Shown here piece by piece: positions 1 to 6,312 of a DNA stretch of 10,803 nucleotides. This stretch comes from Chlamydiia bacterium. GTDB lineage: Bacteria > Chlamydiota > Chlamydiia > Chlamydiales > FEN-1388. The position numbers and the translations under genes were made by a program. Below the pieces are notes generated by a model. The model was not told the DNA's origin. It searched no databases and was given only the letters and a program-made list of their open reading frames with translations. Location: positions 1-10,803 of the forward strand of contig PMZB01000161.1 of the NCBI GenBank assembly GCA_003170575.1, in the 5' to 3' direction. Numbering within the stretch: the stretch's first letter is position 1; each line of letters opens with the position of its first letter.

Positions 1-313
1 GCTCTATATACTCTGAAGTTACATAAATAAAGTGATGAAGATAACTTTCAAGATATGGAAAAATTGTTTTTCGCCCATCTTGGAAGGCAGAAGCTCGTTC
101 AATGAGCATCGTATGCGTTTTTTGCAGAAATTCTAGCGCATACTTTGTTCTGGTTTCTTGAGAAAAGCACCTAACAACTCTGTCAAAACAGGCCTCTACT
201 TTTTCTTCCTGAGGGTTGAAGCGACCCACTATCTCATGTGCCTGAATAAATTGAGATTGGGTTTTTTGATCGAGAGAAGGAAAATCAATATTAAAAGAAA
301 CCGGCTGACTCAT
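1..313 (-). CDS. Hypothetical protein, 5' part only (runs off the left edge)
   Basis: The reverse strand reads from an ATG at 313-311 without a stop to position 1, giving 104 codons of a longer gene. The N-terminus reads MSQPVSFNIDFPSLDQKTQS. The start is supported by a strong Shine-Dalgarno AAGGAG (326-321) seven bases upstream. The visible part is soluble and rich in Phe, Glu, Gln and aromatic residues, with no signal peptide, membrane segment or recognisable motif. Predicted helices (for example around residues 35-75, ending KTHTMLIERASAF) suggest an alpha-helical protein. The preceding short ORF ends inside this gene (stop at 293-291), which suggests translational coupling. I do not recognise the family. 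The gene diverges from the MYG1-like gene at 560. The start and strand are fairly secure; the function is unknown. Confidence 0.7.
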   Translation of the reverse strand, partial: MSQPVSFNIDFPSLDQKTQSQFIQAHEIVGRFNPQEEKVEACFDRVVRCFSQETRTKYALEFLQKTHTMLIERASAFQDGRKTIFPYLESYLHHFIYVTSEYIE

Positions 314-395
314 TTGTATACTCCTTACGTTGAAGAATTTTTATCAGTTCCTCCACATTTTCCTCCAGCTTATAGCGCAAAGGAATAATGCCCAT
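291..395 (-). CDS. Possible 34-residue leader ORF coupled to the next minus-strand gene
   Basis: This short reverse-strand ORF starts at ATG 395-393 and ends with TAA at 293-291, overlapping the start of the next gene by 23 bases. Its peptide begins MGIIPLRYKLEENVEELIKI, which looks like a charged amphipathic helix rather than random sequence, and the Shine-Dalgarno of the next gene lies inside it. No good ribosome binding site precedes its own ATG. The same frame stays open upstream to about position 650, but that part runs into the divergent MYG1-like gene and has no convincing start, so only the short version is offered. It may be a coupled small gene, the end of a decayed gene, or simply leader sequence. 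Confidence 0.3.
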   Translation of the reverse strand: MGIIPLRYKLEENVEELIKILQRKEYTNESAGFF

Positions 396-415
396 TTTAG
401 AAAATTGTTCCGCTC

Positions 416-445
416 TTTGTAGTTCAATTTCGGAAAGAGTTGCAA
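416..445 (-). promoter_or_regulatory. Candidate sigma70-type promoter for the minus-strand genes
   Basis: On the reverse strand, TTGCAA (445-440) and TACAAA (421-416) are separated by 18 bases. This would start transcription about 14 bases before the short ORF at 395. The boxes are only partial matches to consensus, so the call rests mainly on position. Confidence 0.25.
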
Positions 446-559
446 AAGAAGCAACGGGTTTTTTCCGAAAGAGAAAGGTCGGTAGAGCACATTTTATCTT
501 TATGCTTAAAAGATGCTCTTCGCGATAATGGTTGGAAAAATTTGGGTAAGGTTTTTCCC

Positions 560-1435
560 ATGCCTCAAGAAGTTCAGCCGCGTTCTTTTGGAACGCATGA
601 TGGCACGTTTCATTCTGATGATGTGACGGCTTGTGCACTTTTGCTTGCACTGCAGCTTATCGATAAAGACAAAATTTTCCGTTCACGCGACCCTCAGGTG
701 CTTGGAAAATGTGAATATGTATGCGACGTTGGCGGCATTTATGATCCCTCTTGCAAGCGATTTGATCATCATCAAGTGGAGTACAATGGCCTTTTGAGTT
801 CTGCAGGAATGATTTTGGAGTATCTTCGCTCAACAAAAATGCTTCCTGCAAAAGAGGCTGATTTTCTCAATATCTCTCTAATCAAGGGAGTTGATGCGCA
901 TGACAATGGCAGGGACCCGCAACTTCCAGGCTTTTGCTTTTTTTCCCACATTATCTCAAACTTTGCTCCTATCCAATATGACCCAGCAGCTCAGGAACAA
1001 GATGTTGCTTTTTTTGCAGCCGTGGATTTTGCAAAAGGCCATTTTGTTCGCCTGCTTGATCGATATAGATACGCTTTATCCTGCAGAGATACTGTCCAGA
1101 AGGCTATGGGAACAAGTAAAGACTACTTGGTCTTTGAAAAAGCTATTCCCTGGATTGAAGCCTTCTTTGAACTTGAGGGAGAGCATCACCCAGCAAAATT
1201 TGTGATTATGCCTTCAGGAATACACTGGAAGGCACGCGGCATTCCCCCAACAAATGATGATCGAATGCGGGTGCGACTGCCCTTCCCAGAATCTTGGGCT
1301 GGTCTTCTGGGCAAAGATCTACAAAAGGTTTCAGGCCTTCCTGGGGCAGTTTTTTGTCATAAGGGAAGGTTTATTTCAGTGTGGGAAACAAAAGCTGATG
1401 CGATCAGAGCTGTAGAACAAATATTGAGGAAATAA
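560..1435 (+). CDS. MYG1-family DHH-like metal-dependent hydrolase
   Basis: The product has 291 residues and belongs to the MYG1 (UPF0160) family, a DHH-like phosphoesterase group; human MYG1 is reported as a 3'-to-5' RNA exonuclease. Signature blocks are visible in order: GTHDGTFHSDD (residues 11-21), DVGG (56-59), FDHHQ (69-73) and KGVDAHDNG (109-117). Their His and Asp residues would form the metal site. The C-terminal half carries the family's HWKARGIPP-like stretch (222-230) and ends near VWETKADA. The frame stays open upstream to a TTG at 440, but the conserved domain begins just after the ATG at 560, and TAAGG (547-551) lies eight bases upstream of it, so 560 is chosen. It has no signal peptide and is presumably cytoplasmic. 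It is the first gene of a compact operon with the HIT and HEAT genes. The family assignment is firm; the bacterial substrate is not known. Confidence 0.88.
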   Translation: MPQEVQPRSFGTHDGTFHSDDVTACALLLALQLIDKDKIFRSRDPQVLGKCEYVCDVGGIYDPSCKRFDHHQVEYNGLLSSAGMILEYLRSTKMLPAKEADFLNISLIKGVDAHDNGRDPQLPGFCFFSHIISNFAPIQYDPAAQEQDVAFFAAVDFAKGHFVRLLDRYRYALSCRDTVQKAMGTSKDYLVFEKAIPWIEAFFELEGEHHPAKFVIMPSGIHWKARGIPPTNDDRMRVRLPFPESWAGLLGKDLQKVSGLPGAVFCHKGRFISVWETKADAIRAVEQILRK

Positions 1436-1436
1436 G

Positions 1437-1772
1437 ATGAAAAATGTGTTTGAGGAGATTGTAAAAGGGAAAATTCCTTGCGACAAAGTTTTTGAAAATG
1501 AGCGCATTCTTGCCTTTCGCGATATTGCCCCGCAAGCTCCTGTGCATATTCTTATCATCCCTAAAAAAACAATCAAAAATATTGAGGAGATGACTGAACA
1601 GGACATCCCTCTTCTAGGAGAAATGCTTTTTGTTGCAAAACAAATTGCTGAAAAAGAGGGAGTTAGCGAGGGATTCCGGCTGATAACAAATACTGGCCCT
1701 GATTCCGGTCAATTAGTGCCCCATCTCCACTTCCACTTGATGGGCGGAAGACGTTTAGGATCTCTTGGGTAA
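1437..1772 (+). CDS. HIT family protein (HINT-like nucleotide hydrolase)
   Basis: This 111-residue protein is a typical histidine-triad (HINT branch) enzyme, expected to cleave purine nucleoside phosphoramidates or related adenylylated compounds in the cytoplasm. The triad HLHFH is at residues 96-100, with His98 the expected nucleophile, preceded by ITNTGPDSGQ (83-92) where an Asn and Ser/Gln line the phosphate site. The N-terminal IVKGKIPCDKVFE and ILAFRDIAPQAPVHILIIPK blocks are also characteristic. Its length matches the family, so it is complete. The ATG follows the MYG1-like stop by one base, with TTGAGGA just upstream acting as ribosome binding site inside the preceding gene, so the two are very probably co-translated. 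The equivalent chlamydial gene is usually named ycfF. Confidence 0.93.
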   Translation: MKNVFEEIVKGKIPCDKVFENERILAFRDIAPQAPVHILIIPKKTIKNIEEMTEQDIPLLGEMLFVAKQIAEKEGVSEGFRLITNTGPDSGQLVPHLHFHLMGGRRLGSLG

Positions 1773-1776
1773 ATAA

Positions 1777-3624
1777 ATGAATTGGAGAAATTATTTCACC
1801 ACAGAGCCCACAGAGATCACAGAGAAAGAAGAATTATGTTCTCTTCTCTGTGTGCTCTGTGATCTCTGTGGTAAATTTTTTTCCTCTCAAGGTAAGAGCC
1901 TACGGGTCTTGAGCGTGTTTCTTCTTTTTTCTTCATTTCTTCTTGCAGAGTCAAGCCAAAAGGATCTTTCTCCCCAAGAAAAAATTTCTCTGGCTCTTGC
2001 GCTCCATGATGTGCATCAAGCAAGATCTTTGCTTGAAGAGTTGCAGCAAAAATCTCCTGATGACAAGAAGACTCAAGAGCTTTTGTTCGAATATTTTATA
2101 GAACTCAAGGATTTTGAGAGCATCCAAGCGCTTTACAAAAAGCTCCCTGAAGAAAGAAGAGAGGCACTTTGCCCCTCTCTTTTTGAAAAAATTGCATGGG
2201 TTGTGATCGACAAAGCGACTGATTCCGCACACCCTCGTATCCGTGCAGAAGCAGCTTTAGCAGCGGCTGGATCTCAGGATACTCAAGGCGCCCATATTCT
2301 GGAATTTCTGCTCTCTGATCCTCATCAGGGCGTGCAATCATTGGCGTTTGAGCTTGCTGCTTCCTATAAAGATGCCTGCATCCAAGAGCGAGCAGAAAAG
2401 CTTGCACATTGTTCCGTCATAGATATCAAACTCCAAGCAGCAAAACTGCTTGCAGTGCAAAAAGCTCCGTGCGCCAAAAAGATACTTCTAGAGCTTATGC
2501 AGGATGAGTCTCTTTCCGAATCCCACCTTTTTGAGGTTGTGCGGTTAGTGTCTACCCTCAAAGAATCTGACCTGGATTGGGTAAAGCAAGCAGTTGTCGA
2601 CCCGTCTTCCTCAATCCGTGCACTTGCTGCAGCCACTTTGCTTCAAGATCCAATACCCGAAGGCATTCCACTGCTTGTCCCTCTCCTAAAAGACTCTTCC
2701 CTAGCAGTACGGGAAATGGCAGCCATCACTCTTGGCTTTTTCCAGGAGCTTATTCAGGAAAAAGAAGCTTTATATGCTTCTCTTGCCTCGCTTCTCAACG
2801 ATCCTTCTTTTCCGCTTCAAGCAACAGGTGCATGGGCGCTTCTTCTTTCAAAAGAAGAGCCCCTTCAAAACCTAGCCTCTGAGTGGTTTCAGAAGAGCAT
2901 TACCTCTTCCTCCAAAGAAGAAGCATGTATTGCAATATCCCGGCTCATACGAACAGGAAAAAGGGGGGTAGCTCTTGCCCAGAAGATCCTTCCAACCATT
3001 TCCGACATTCACCTACGGCTCAACCTTTCTCTCTATCTTTTGCTTCACAAAGCTGGAACAAAAGAAGCTGTTTCTACAATACGCTCAGCATGTGCCTCGA
3101 AAACTCTTTTCGGAGAACAAACCCTAGGGTTTTTTTCTTGGATAGGCAGAGCTTCCCCCCATGATCTTATGATCCCACGCCTGCCTGAGGCAGAAGATCT
3201 CTACTTGCGCTTGTCTATGCTCGCGTTGCTTCACTACTCCGGTGAAGAAATTTGCAAGGAGGATCTGGAGGCTATTTTGCATGAACGCACGATCGGTCTT
3301 TCCGCGGCTACCGCACAATTTCTGTTCCAAGAAATGCTCCCGCTTGACGAAGTACTTGCCCCGCTTCTTTCGCACGAAGAAGAAATGGTCAGAGTTCAAG
3401 CAGCACTTTTGCTTGCTGTCTTCTGCCGCTCGAAAAAGGCAGCTCTTACCCTTTTAGAAGAATACAAAAAAGCATCCAAGGCAGGAAAAGAGATACTTCT
3501 TCTTGGGTTCTCCCTTCTTCCTGCAAGTAAGACAAGAGCACTTCTCTTTCCCCTTCTTTTTGACCAATCACAAGCCTTGCGCACACGTGCCGCTGGAGTT
3601 TTCCTATGTTCCTGCTATCAATAG
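1777..3624 (+). CDS. Exported HEAT-repeat protein, 5' end carrying a palindromic repeat
   Basis: The ORF encodes up to 615 residues. From about residue 148 to the C-terminus it is a string of HEAT-like helical pairs, for example HPRIRAEAALAAAGS (152-166), SSSIRALAAATLL and SSLAVREMAAITLGF. These fold as an alpha-solenoid for protein contacts. A secretion signal lies internally: KSLR (40-43) as basic region, then the hydrophobic VLSVFLLFSSFLLA (44-57) and AES. Residues 8-33 are the in-frame translation of a CACAGAG/CTCTGTG palindrome (1798-1872), so the natural start is probably not 1777. A TTG at 1909 and a GTG at 1915 would give a protein of about 570 residues but lose the basic region. The insertion may have removed the original start. 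It follows the HIT gene by four bases. I infer a periplasmic or surface scaffold of unknown partner. Confidence 0.82.
   Translation: MNWRNYFTTEPTEITEKEELCSLLCVLCDLCGKFFSSQGKSLRVLSVFLLFSSFLLAESSQKDLSPQEKISLALALHDVHQARSLLEELQQKSPDDKKTQELLFEYFIELKDFESIQALYKKLPEERREALCPSLFEKIAWVVIDKATDSAHPRIRAEAALAAAGSQDTQGAHILEFLLSDPHQGVQSLAFELAASYKDACIQERAEKLAHCSVIDIKLQAAKLLAVQKAPCAKKILLELMQDESLSESHLFEVVRLVSTLKESDLDWVKQAVVDPSSSIRALAAATLLQDPIPEGIPLLVPLLKDSSLAVREMAAITLGFFQELIQEKEALYASLASLLNDPSFPLQATGAWALLLSKEEPLQNLASEWFQKSITSSSKEEACIAISRLIRTGKRGVALAQKILPTISDIHLRLNLSLYLLLHKAGTKEAVSTIRSACASKTLFGEQTLGFFSWIGRASPHDLMIPRLPEAEDLYLRLSMLALLHYSGEEICKEDLEAILHERTIGLSAATAQFLFQEMLPLDEVLAPLLSHEEEMVRVQAALLLAVFCRSKKAALTLLEEYKKASKAGKEILLLGFSLLPASKTRALLFPLLFDQSQALRTRAAGVFLCSCYQ
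1798..1872. repeat. Palindromic repeat of 9-base CACAGAG/CTCTGTG units, copy 1
   Basis: The left arm has three 9-base units, ACCACAGAG, CCCACAGAG and ATCACAGAG (1798-1824). The right arm has CTCTGTGTG, CTCTGTGAT and CTCTGTGGT (1846-1872). The arms are nearly complementary around an A/G-rich then T-rich centre and would form a long hairpin. The outer units pair perfectly. The element lies inside the HEAT-protein ORF, in frame and without a stop. Elements of this type, translated as HRDHRAHRE or TEPTEITE strings, are known from many unrelated bacterial genomes (from memory). Confidence 0.85.
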
Positions 3625-3780
3625 AGGCCTTCCCATTGTGCTTTTTTAAGGAAAATATTAGAACTAATAGGGAACAAGGCCGTACTGGTGCAGTTCTTGA
3701 CAACTTTCGACACCTTATGTCTTTCCCAGGGATATTTAATCTCACCTGTCAATCTCACAAGTATGTGAGAGTGCTTATTT

Positions 3781-3842
3781 GAACAAAACAGCCGCCCTTG
3801 TCAAAAGCTATGACCTAACCCAACTTGACGACTGTTTTGTCC
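3781..3842 (-). repeat. 16-base inverted repeat with 30-base loop
   Basis: Arms GAACAAAACAGCCGCC (3781-3796) and GACGACTGTTTTGTCC (3827-3842) are inverted copies with three differences. Read as RNA from the minus strand, all three differences become G-U pairs, giving an uninterrupted 16-pair stem. From the plus strand they are C-A mismatches. This may be a transcript hairpin on the minus strand, or the facing ends of a lost mobile element. Confidence 0.55.
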
Positions 3843-3901
3843 AAACTCCAGTTACGAGAACTGTTTGACTTTTTTTCGGCTAAGCCAGTAGGTTTGCTGC
3901 G

Positions 3902-3930
3902 TTGACGGATCATCCAAACTTCAAAATAGA
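3902..3930 (+). promoter_or_regulatory. Candidate promoter of the HAD gene
   Basis: TTGACG (3902-3907) matches the -35 consensus in five of six bases. Seventeen bases later stands AATAGA (3925-3930), a weak -10. It would start transcription about 20 bases before the ATG at 3958, leaving room for the AGGGG ribosome binding site (3943-3947). Confidence 0.35.
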
Positions 3931-3957
3931 GACATCAATTTTAGGGGCATTCTTCCT

Positions 3958-4632
3958 ATGAAAAAAGTGTTCTTTTTTCTTGTATTACTGCCCCTTTGCT
4001 GCATCCACGCCGCAGGATGCCCAGTCCATCCTGATATTGTAGTGTTTGATTTCGGAGGCGTGGTTAACTGCACAGATTATGAGATATACACTAAAAAAGT
4101 ACAAAAAGCATTAGGTCTCGGCCATTCTCAAGCCAGAAGTCTTATACGCAAAGCAAGAAAAACAAAAGATTCCGACAGGGAAGCCTTTTGGCAAATTTAT
4201 CAAACAAAATCCGGCCTACTCCTCCCTTTTAACTGGGCAAAACAATTTGAACATTTAAAGAAAGAGTCTCTAACGATAAACCCAGCGATATACAAAATAA
4301 TAAAAGAACTCAAAAAGCATGGCTGTAAAGTAGCGATGCTTTCCAATATATCAACAGCGCGGGCTGCTGATATTCGAAAGCTCGGTTTATATAAGCCTTT
4401 TCATCCAGCAGTTTTATCTTGCGATATCAACGCCGAAAAACCAAGTCAGAAAGCATTCAAGGCCCTTTTGGAAAGGCTAGGAAATGCGGCTCCAGAAAGG
4501 TGCTTTTTCATAGATGACAAAAAAGCAAATGTCAAAGCAGCTATCAGGCTTGGATTTCAGGCAGTTCAATATGAATCCTCGAAAAAGTTGCGCTGGAAGC
4601 TTGCACAGCGCAATATTCTTCCATATAAATAA
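3958..4632 (+). CDS. Exported HAD-superfamily (subfamily IA-like) hydrolase
   Basis: The product has 224 residues. The N-terminus MKKVFFFLVLLPLCCIHAAG is a classical Sec signal peptide: two lysines, a hydrophobic core and an A-A-G end before Cys21. The mature part is a HAD hydrolase. Motif I is FDFGGVV with nucleophile Asp31, motif II is AMLSNIS with Ser129, the motif III lysine is Lys161 in AEKPSQKAF, and motif IV is FFIDDKKANV with Asp186/Asp187. The cap (about residues 38-110) is helical and short, as in YihX-like members. The acid two residues after the nucleophile is Gly, which is common in the FDxGGV branch. A phosphatase on small phosphorylated metabolites is the usual role, but the signal places it outside the cytoplasm. 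AGGGG lies ten bases before the ATG. The gene appears to stand alone. Confidence 0.85.
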   Translation: MKKVFFFLVLLPLCCIHAAGCPVHPDIVVFDFGGVVNCTDYEIYTKKVQKALGLGHSQARSLIRKARKTKDSDREAFWQIYQTKSGLLLPFNWAKQFEHLKKESLTINPAIYKIIKELKKHGCKVAMLSNISTARAADIRKLGLYKPFHPAVLSCDINAEKPSQKAFKALLERLGNAAPERCFFIDDKKANVKAAIRLGFQAVQYESSKKLRWKLAQRNILPYK

Positions 4633-4952
4633 GCCTGTAGAATTTGCTCTGAAATCAACAACAACGGCATTCATTGTGCGAGCTGGAGCTGGACTTGGCG
4701 AAAGGAACTGAGAGGCTGCTGTCGCTTGATACTGAGTGTGGAAGTATCCCACTCACACGACACTGTCAATGTTTCAGCGCTCCAGTTTTCTTGTAACTGC
4801 AAGGCGCGTAATGAAACAAGACATGAATCCACGCCTTGTGAATTCCTTAAATCACAGCGGGAATACCTCTGTCAATAAAATAACCAAAAAATTAGGATGA
4901 GGTTCGGATACATTTCTGCATCCTTTAACGTACGTAGGCAAAAGAATCGTAA
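4633..4952. other. Gene-poor stretch, possible small or decayed minus-strand ORF
   Basis: No firm gene is visible between the HAD stop and the second palindromic repeat. On the minus strand a frame is open from 4871 to a TGA at 4673-4671. A GTG at 4832 would give 53 residues ending FRQVQLQLAQ, with AAGGA about 11 bases upstream. Its composition (ENWSAETLTVSCEWD) is protein-like, but there is no ATG. The plus strand is also open in the HAD frame after its stop, without a start codon. This could be a small protein, a gene remnant or chance. No terminator was found. Confidence 0.3.
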
Positions 4953-4959
4953 TTTTTTT

Positions 4960-5044
4960 ACCACAGAGCACGCAGAGGAGGAAAAATTGTATTTTCCTTC
5001 TCTGTGTGCTCTGTGTGCTCTGTGTGCTCTGTGGTCTCTGTGGT
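4960..5044. repeat. Palindromic repeat of 9-base CACAGAG/CTCTGTG units, copy 2 (asymmetric)
   Basis: The left arm has two units, ACCACAGAG and CACGCAGAG (4960-4977), then GAGGAAAA. The right arm begins TTTTCCTT and then holds five tandem 9-base units: CTCTGTGTG three times (5000-5026) and CTCTGTGGT twice (5027-5044). The element is flanked by seven T (4953-4959) and eight A (5045-5052), which extend the palindrome. It has the same outer units and centre type as copy 1, but the right arm has grown by unit duplication. It lies upstream of the M24 peptidase gene and in no ORF of substance. Confidence 0.88.
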
Positions 5045-5083
5045 AAAAAAAATTTACGACACCTTTACTTAACATACCTTAGG

Positions 5084-5089
5084 GATAAT
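5084..5089 (+). promoter_or_regulatory. Possible -10 box upstream of the M24 peptidase gene
   Basis: GATAAT (5084-5089) lies 35 bases before the ATG at 5125 and is the best -10 match in the 72 bases between the repeat and the gene. No good -35 stands 16-18 bases upstream, so this is a weak call. Confidence 0.25.
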
Positions 5090-5124
5090 AAGATGAGAGG
5101 CACGGCTGAAAGCGGAGGATTTTT

Positions 5125-6312
5125 ATGGCTCATCCTGAATTTGTTGAAGAGATTAGAAAAAAATTATCTACAAATCCTCGTATAGACGGGTGGTTAGTCC
5201 ACGACTTTTGCGGGAAAAATAGAACCATATTGGACCTGTTTGGAGTACCCAGGGATGTATGTCCCTCAAGGCGTTTTTTTTACCTTGTGCCTCGAAAAGG
5301 GCCTATGGTGGTTTTTGTTCATAGAGTAGATGAACACATTGCCACATATTTTCCAGGATCGCTTGAGCTCTACAGCTCTTGGGAAGAGCTCACGGGAAGG
5401 CTTTTGGCGCATCTTCAGGGCAAGGGCACACTTGCTATGGAAGACTGGAGTTCCGAGCTTCTCCCTCAGGTGTGCGTCTTAGACGCAGCCACAAAAAGAT
5501 GGCTTGAAGATAATGGAAAGGCTATCGAGCCTTCCTGGCCTATTATCGAGGAGTTTGTCGGCAAAATGCATGCCATGCAAAAAGAGCATCTGCATAAAGC
5601 CGCAGCCATTTTGGACAAAGCATACAAGCTTGCATGGAAGTTACTCAAAGAGCGATTGGTACAAAAAGAAGCAATCTCTGAGGTAGAGCTGCAGGCATAT
5701 ATTCTCAGAATTATTCGTGGAGAGGGCGGCACATGTACCGGGAAACCTATTGTTGCCGCAGGCGAACATTCATCCATACCCCATCATGAATCCACAAAAA
5801 CCATGATTCAACCAAATCAGATCGTGCTTATTGACGCATGGTGCAAACAAGATGAGGAGATCTCTCCCTACGCTGACTTCACAGCTGTTGCTTTTACAGG
5901 AAAAGAGCTTCCAGTTCTGGTTTCCAATGTGTTTAACGTTGCACAGGCAGCACAAAAACAGGCAATTGCCTTTATAGAGACCTGTTACAAAAACGACTTG
6001 AGCATGACCGGTGCTGAAGTTGATGACGCGTGCAGGAGAGTTATCACTGCAAGCAGCTTCAATGGCTATTTTACGCATCGAACCGGGCACAACATTTATC
6101 TTGATGTTCATGGCCCTGGAGCAAACCTGGACAATTATGAGACAAGAGACACACGCTACCTTATCCAGGGAGGCTGTTACTCAATAGAGCCAGGCATCTA
6201 TCTTCCAAATGAATTTGGCATCCGCCTTGAGTGCAATATATTTTTGGAACCTTCAAAGAAAATAACTCTTTTCAACCAAGCTCCAACAAAGCTTTCCTGC
6301 ATTGAGGTGTAG
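5125..6312 (+). CDS. M24 family metallopeptidase, Xaa-Pro aminopeptidase-like
   Basis: This 395-residue protein has the two-part layout of the aminopeptidase P/prolidase family. A creatinase-type N-terminal domain spans about residues 1-145, and a pita-bread catalytic domain spans about 150-395. The five metal ligands are all identifiable: Asp237 in VLIDAW, Asp251 in YADFTA, His322 in RTGHNIYLDVHG, Glu355 in SIEPG and Glu369 in RLECN. The substrate-site histidines are in SIPHHE (217-222). The enzyme should remove N-terminal residues in front of proline with two divalent metals in the cytoplasm; no signal peptide is seen. GGAGG (5114-5118) six bases upstream fixes the start. It ends TAG-ATG against the next gene, so the two are co-translated. 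The length fits the shorter members of the family. Which substrate it uses (general peptides or a specific partner) cannot be read from sequence. Confidence 0.9.
   Translation: MAHPEFVEEIRKKLSTNPRIDGWLVHDFCGKNRTILDLFGVPRDVCPSRRFFYLVPRKGPMVVFVHRVDEHIATYFPGSLELYSSWEELTGRLLAHLQGKGTLAMEDWSSELLPQVCVLDAATKRWLEDNGKAIEPSWPIIEEFVGKMHAMQKEHLHKAAAILDKAYKLAWKLLKERLVQKEAISEVELQAYILRIIRGEGGTCTGKPIVAAGEHSSIPHHESTKTMIQPNQIVLIDAWCKQDEEISPYADFTAVAFTGKELPVLVSNVFNVAQAAQKQAIAFIETCYKNDLSMTGAEVDDACRRVITASSFNGYFTHRTGHNIYLDVHGPGANLDNYETRDTRYLIQGGCYSIEPGIYLPNEFGIRLECNIFLEPSKKITLFNQAPTKLSCIEV

Larger units (their letters stand above)
3625..3957. other. Intergenic region, no convincing gene
   Basis: These 333 bases hold no ORF of note on either strand and no tRNA-like structure. 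They contain three inverted repeats. One is a 14-base palindrome TATTAG-AA-CTAATA (3656-3669). The second is a short hairpin TCTCACA-AGTA-TGTGAGA (3753-3770, no T-run follows). The third is a 16-base stem with a 30-base loop (3781-3842). No intrinsic terminator for the HEAT gene is evident. The right end carries the promoter and ribosome binding site of the HAD gene. Confidence 0.6.

Noticed and set aside
440..559. Longer start (TTG at 440) for the MYG1-like gene
   Set aside because: The extra 40 residues precede the conserved MYG1 domain, lie over the divergent minus-strand promoter region, and the ATG at 560 has its own ribosome binding site.
291..650. 119-residue minus-strand ORF starting at 650
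   Set aside because: Its first 85 codons run antisense through the MYG1-like gene start and upstream region with no start signal; only the last 34 codons are kept, at low confidence.
2577..3164. Overlapping ORFs of about 90-100 residues within the HEAT gene on the other frames
   Set aside because: They are Ser/Cys/Arg-rich shadows of the HEAT coding sequence with no start signals.
3753..3770. Terminator for the HEAT operon at TCTCACA-AGTA-TGTGAGA
   Set aside because: The stem is only seven pairs, no T-run follows, and it lies about 130 bases after the stop.
4006..4023. Lipoprotein signal (lipobox) at Cys21 of the HAD protein
   Set aside because: The residues before Cys are A-A-G, lacking the Leu/Val/Ile usual three positions before it; a signal peptidase I site is at least as likely.
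4633..4877. Plus-strand open frame continuing in the HAD frame after its stop, suggesting readthrough
   Set aside because: There is no start codon, the composition is Cys- and Trp-rich in an unnatural way, and the HAD domain is complete at 4632.
5000..5044. CRISPR-like array
   Set aside because: The units are nine bases, directly abutting, with no spacers.
4872..5075. Minus-strand ORF with HRDHRAHRAHRAHRE repeats as a real His/Arg-rich protein
   Set aside because: It is the translation of the palindromic 9-base repeat; similar strings arise from such repeats in many genomes.
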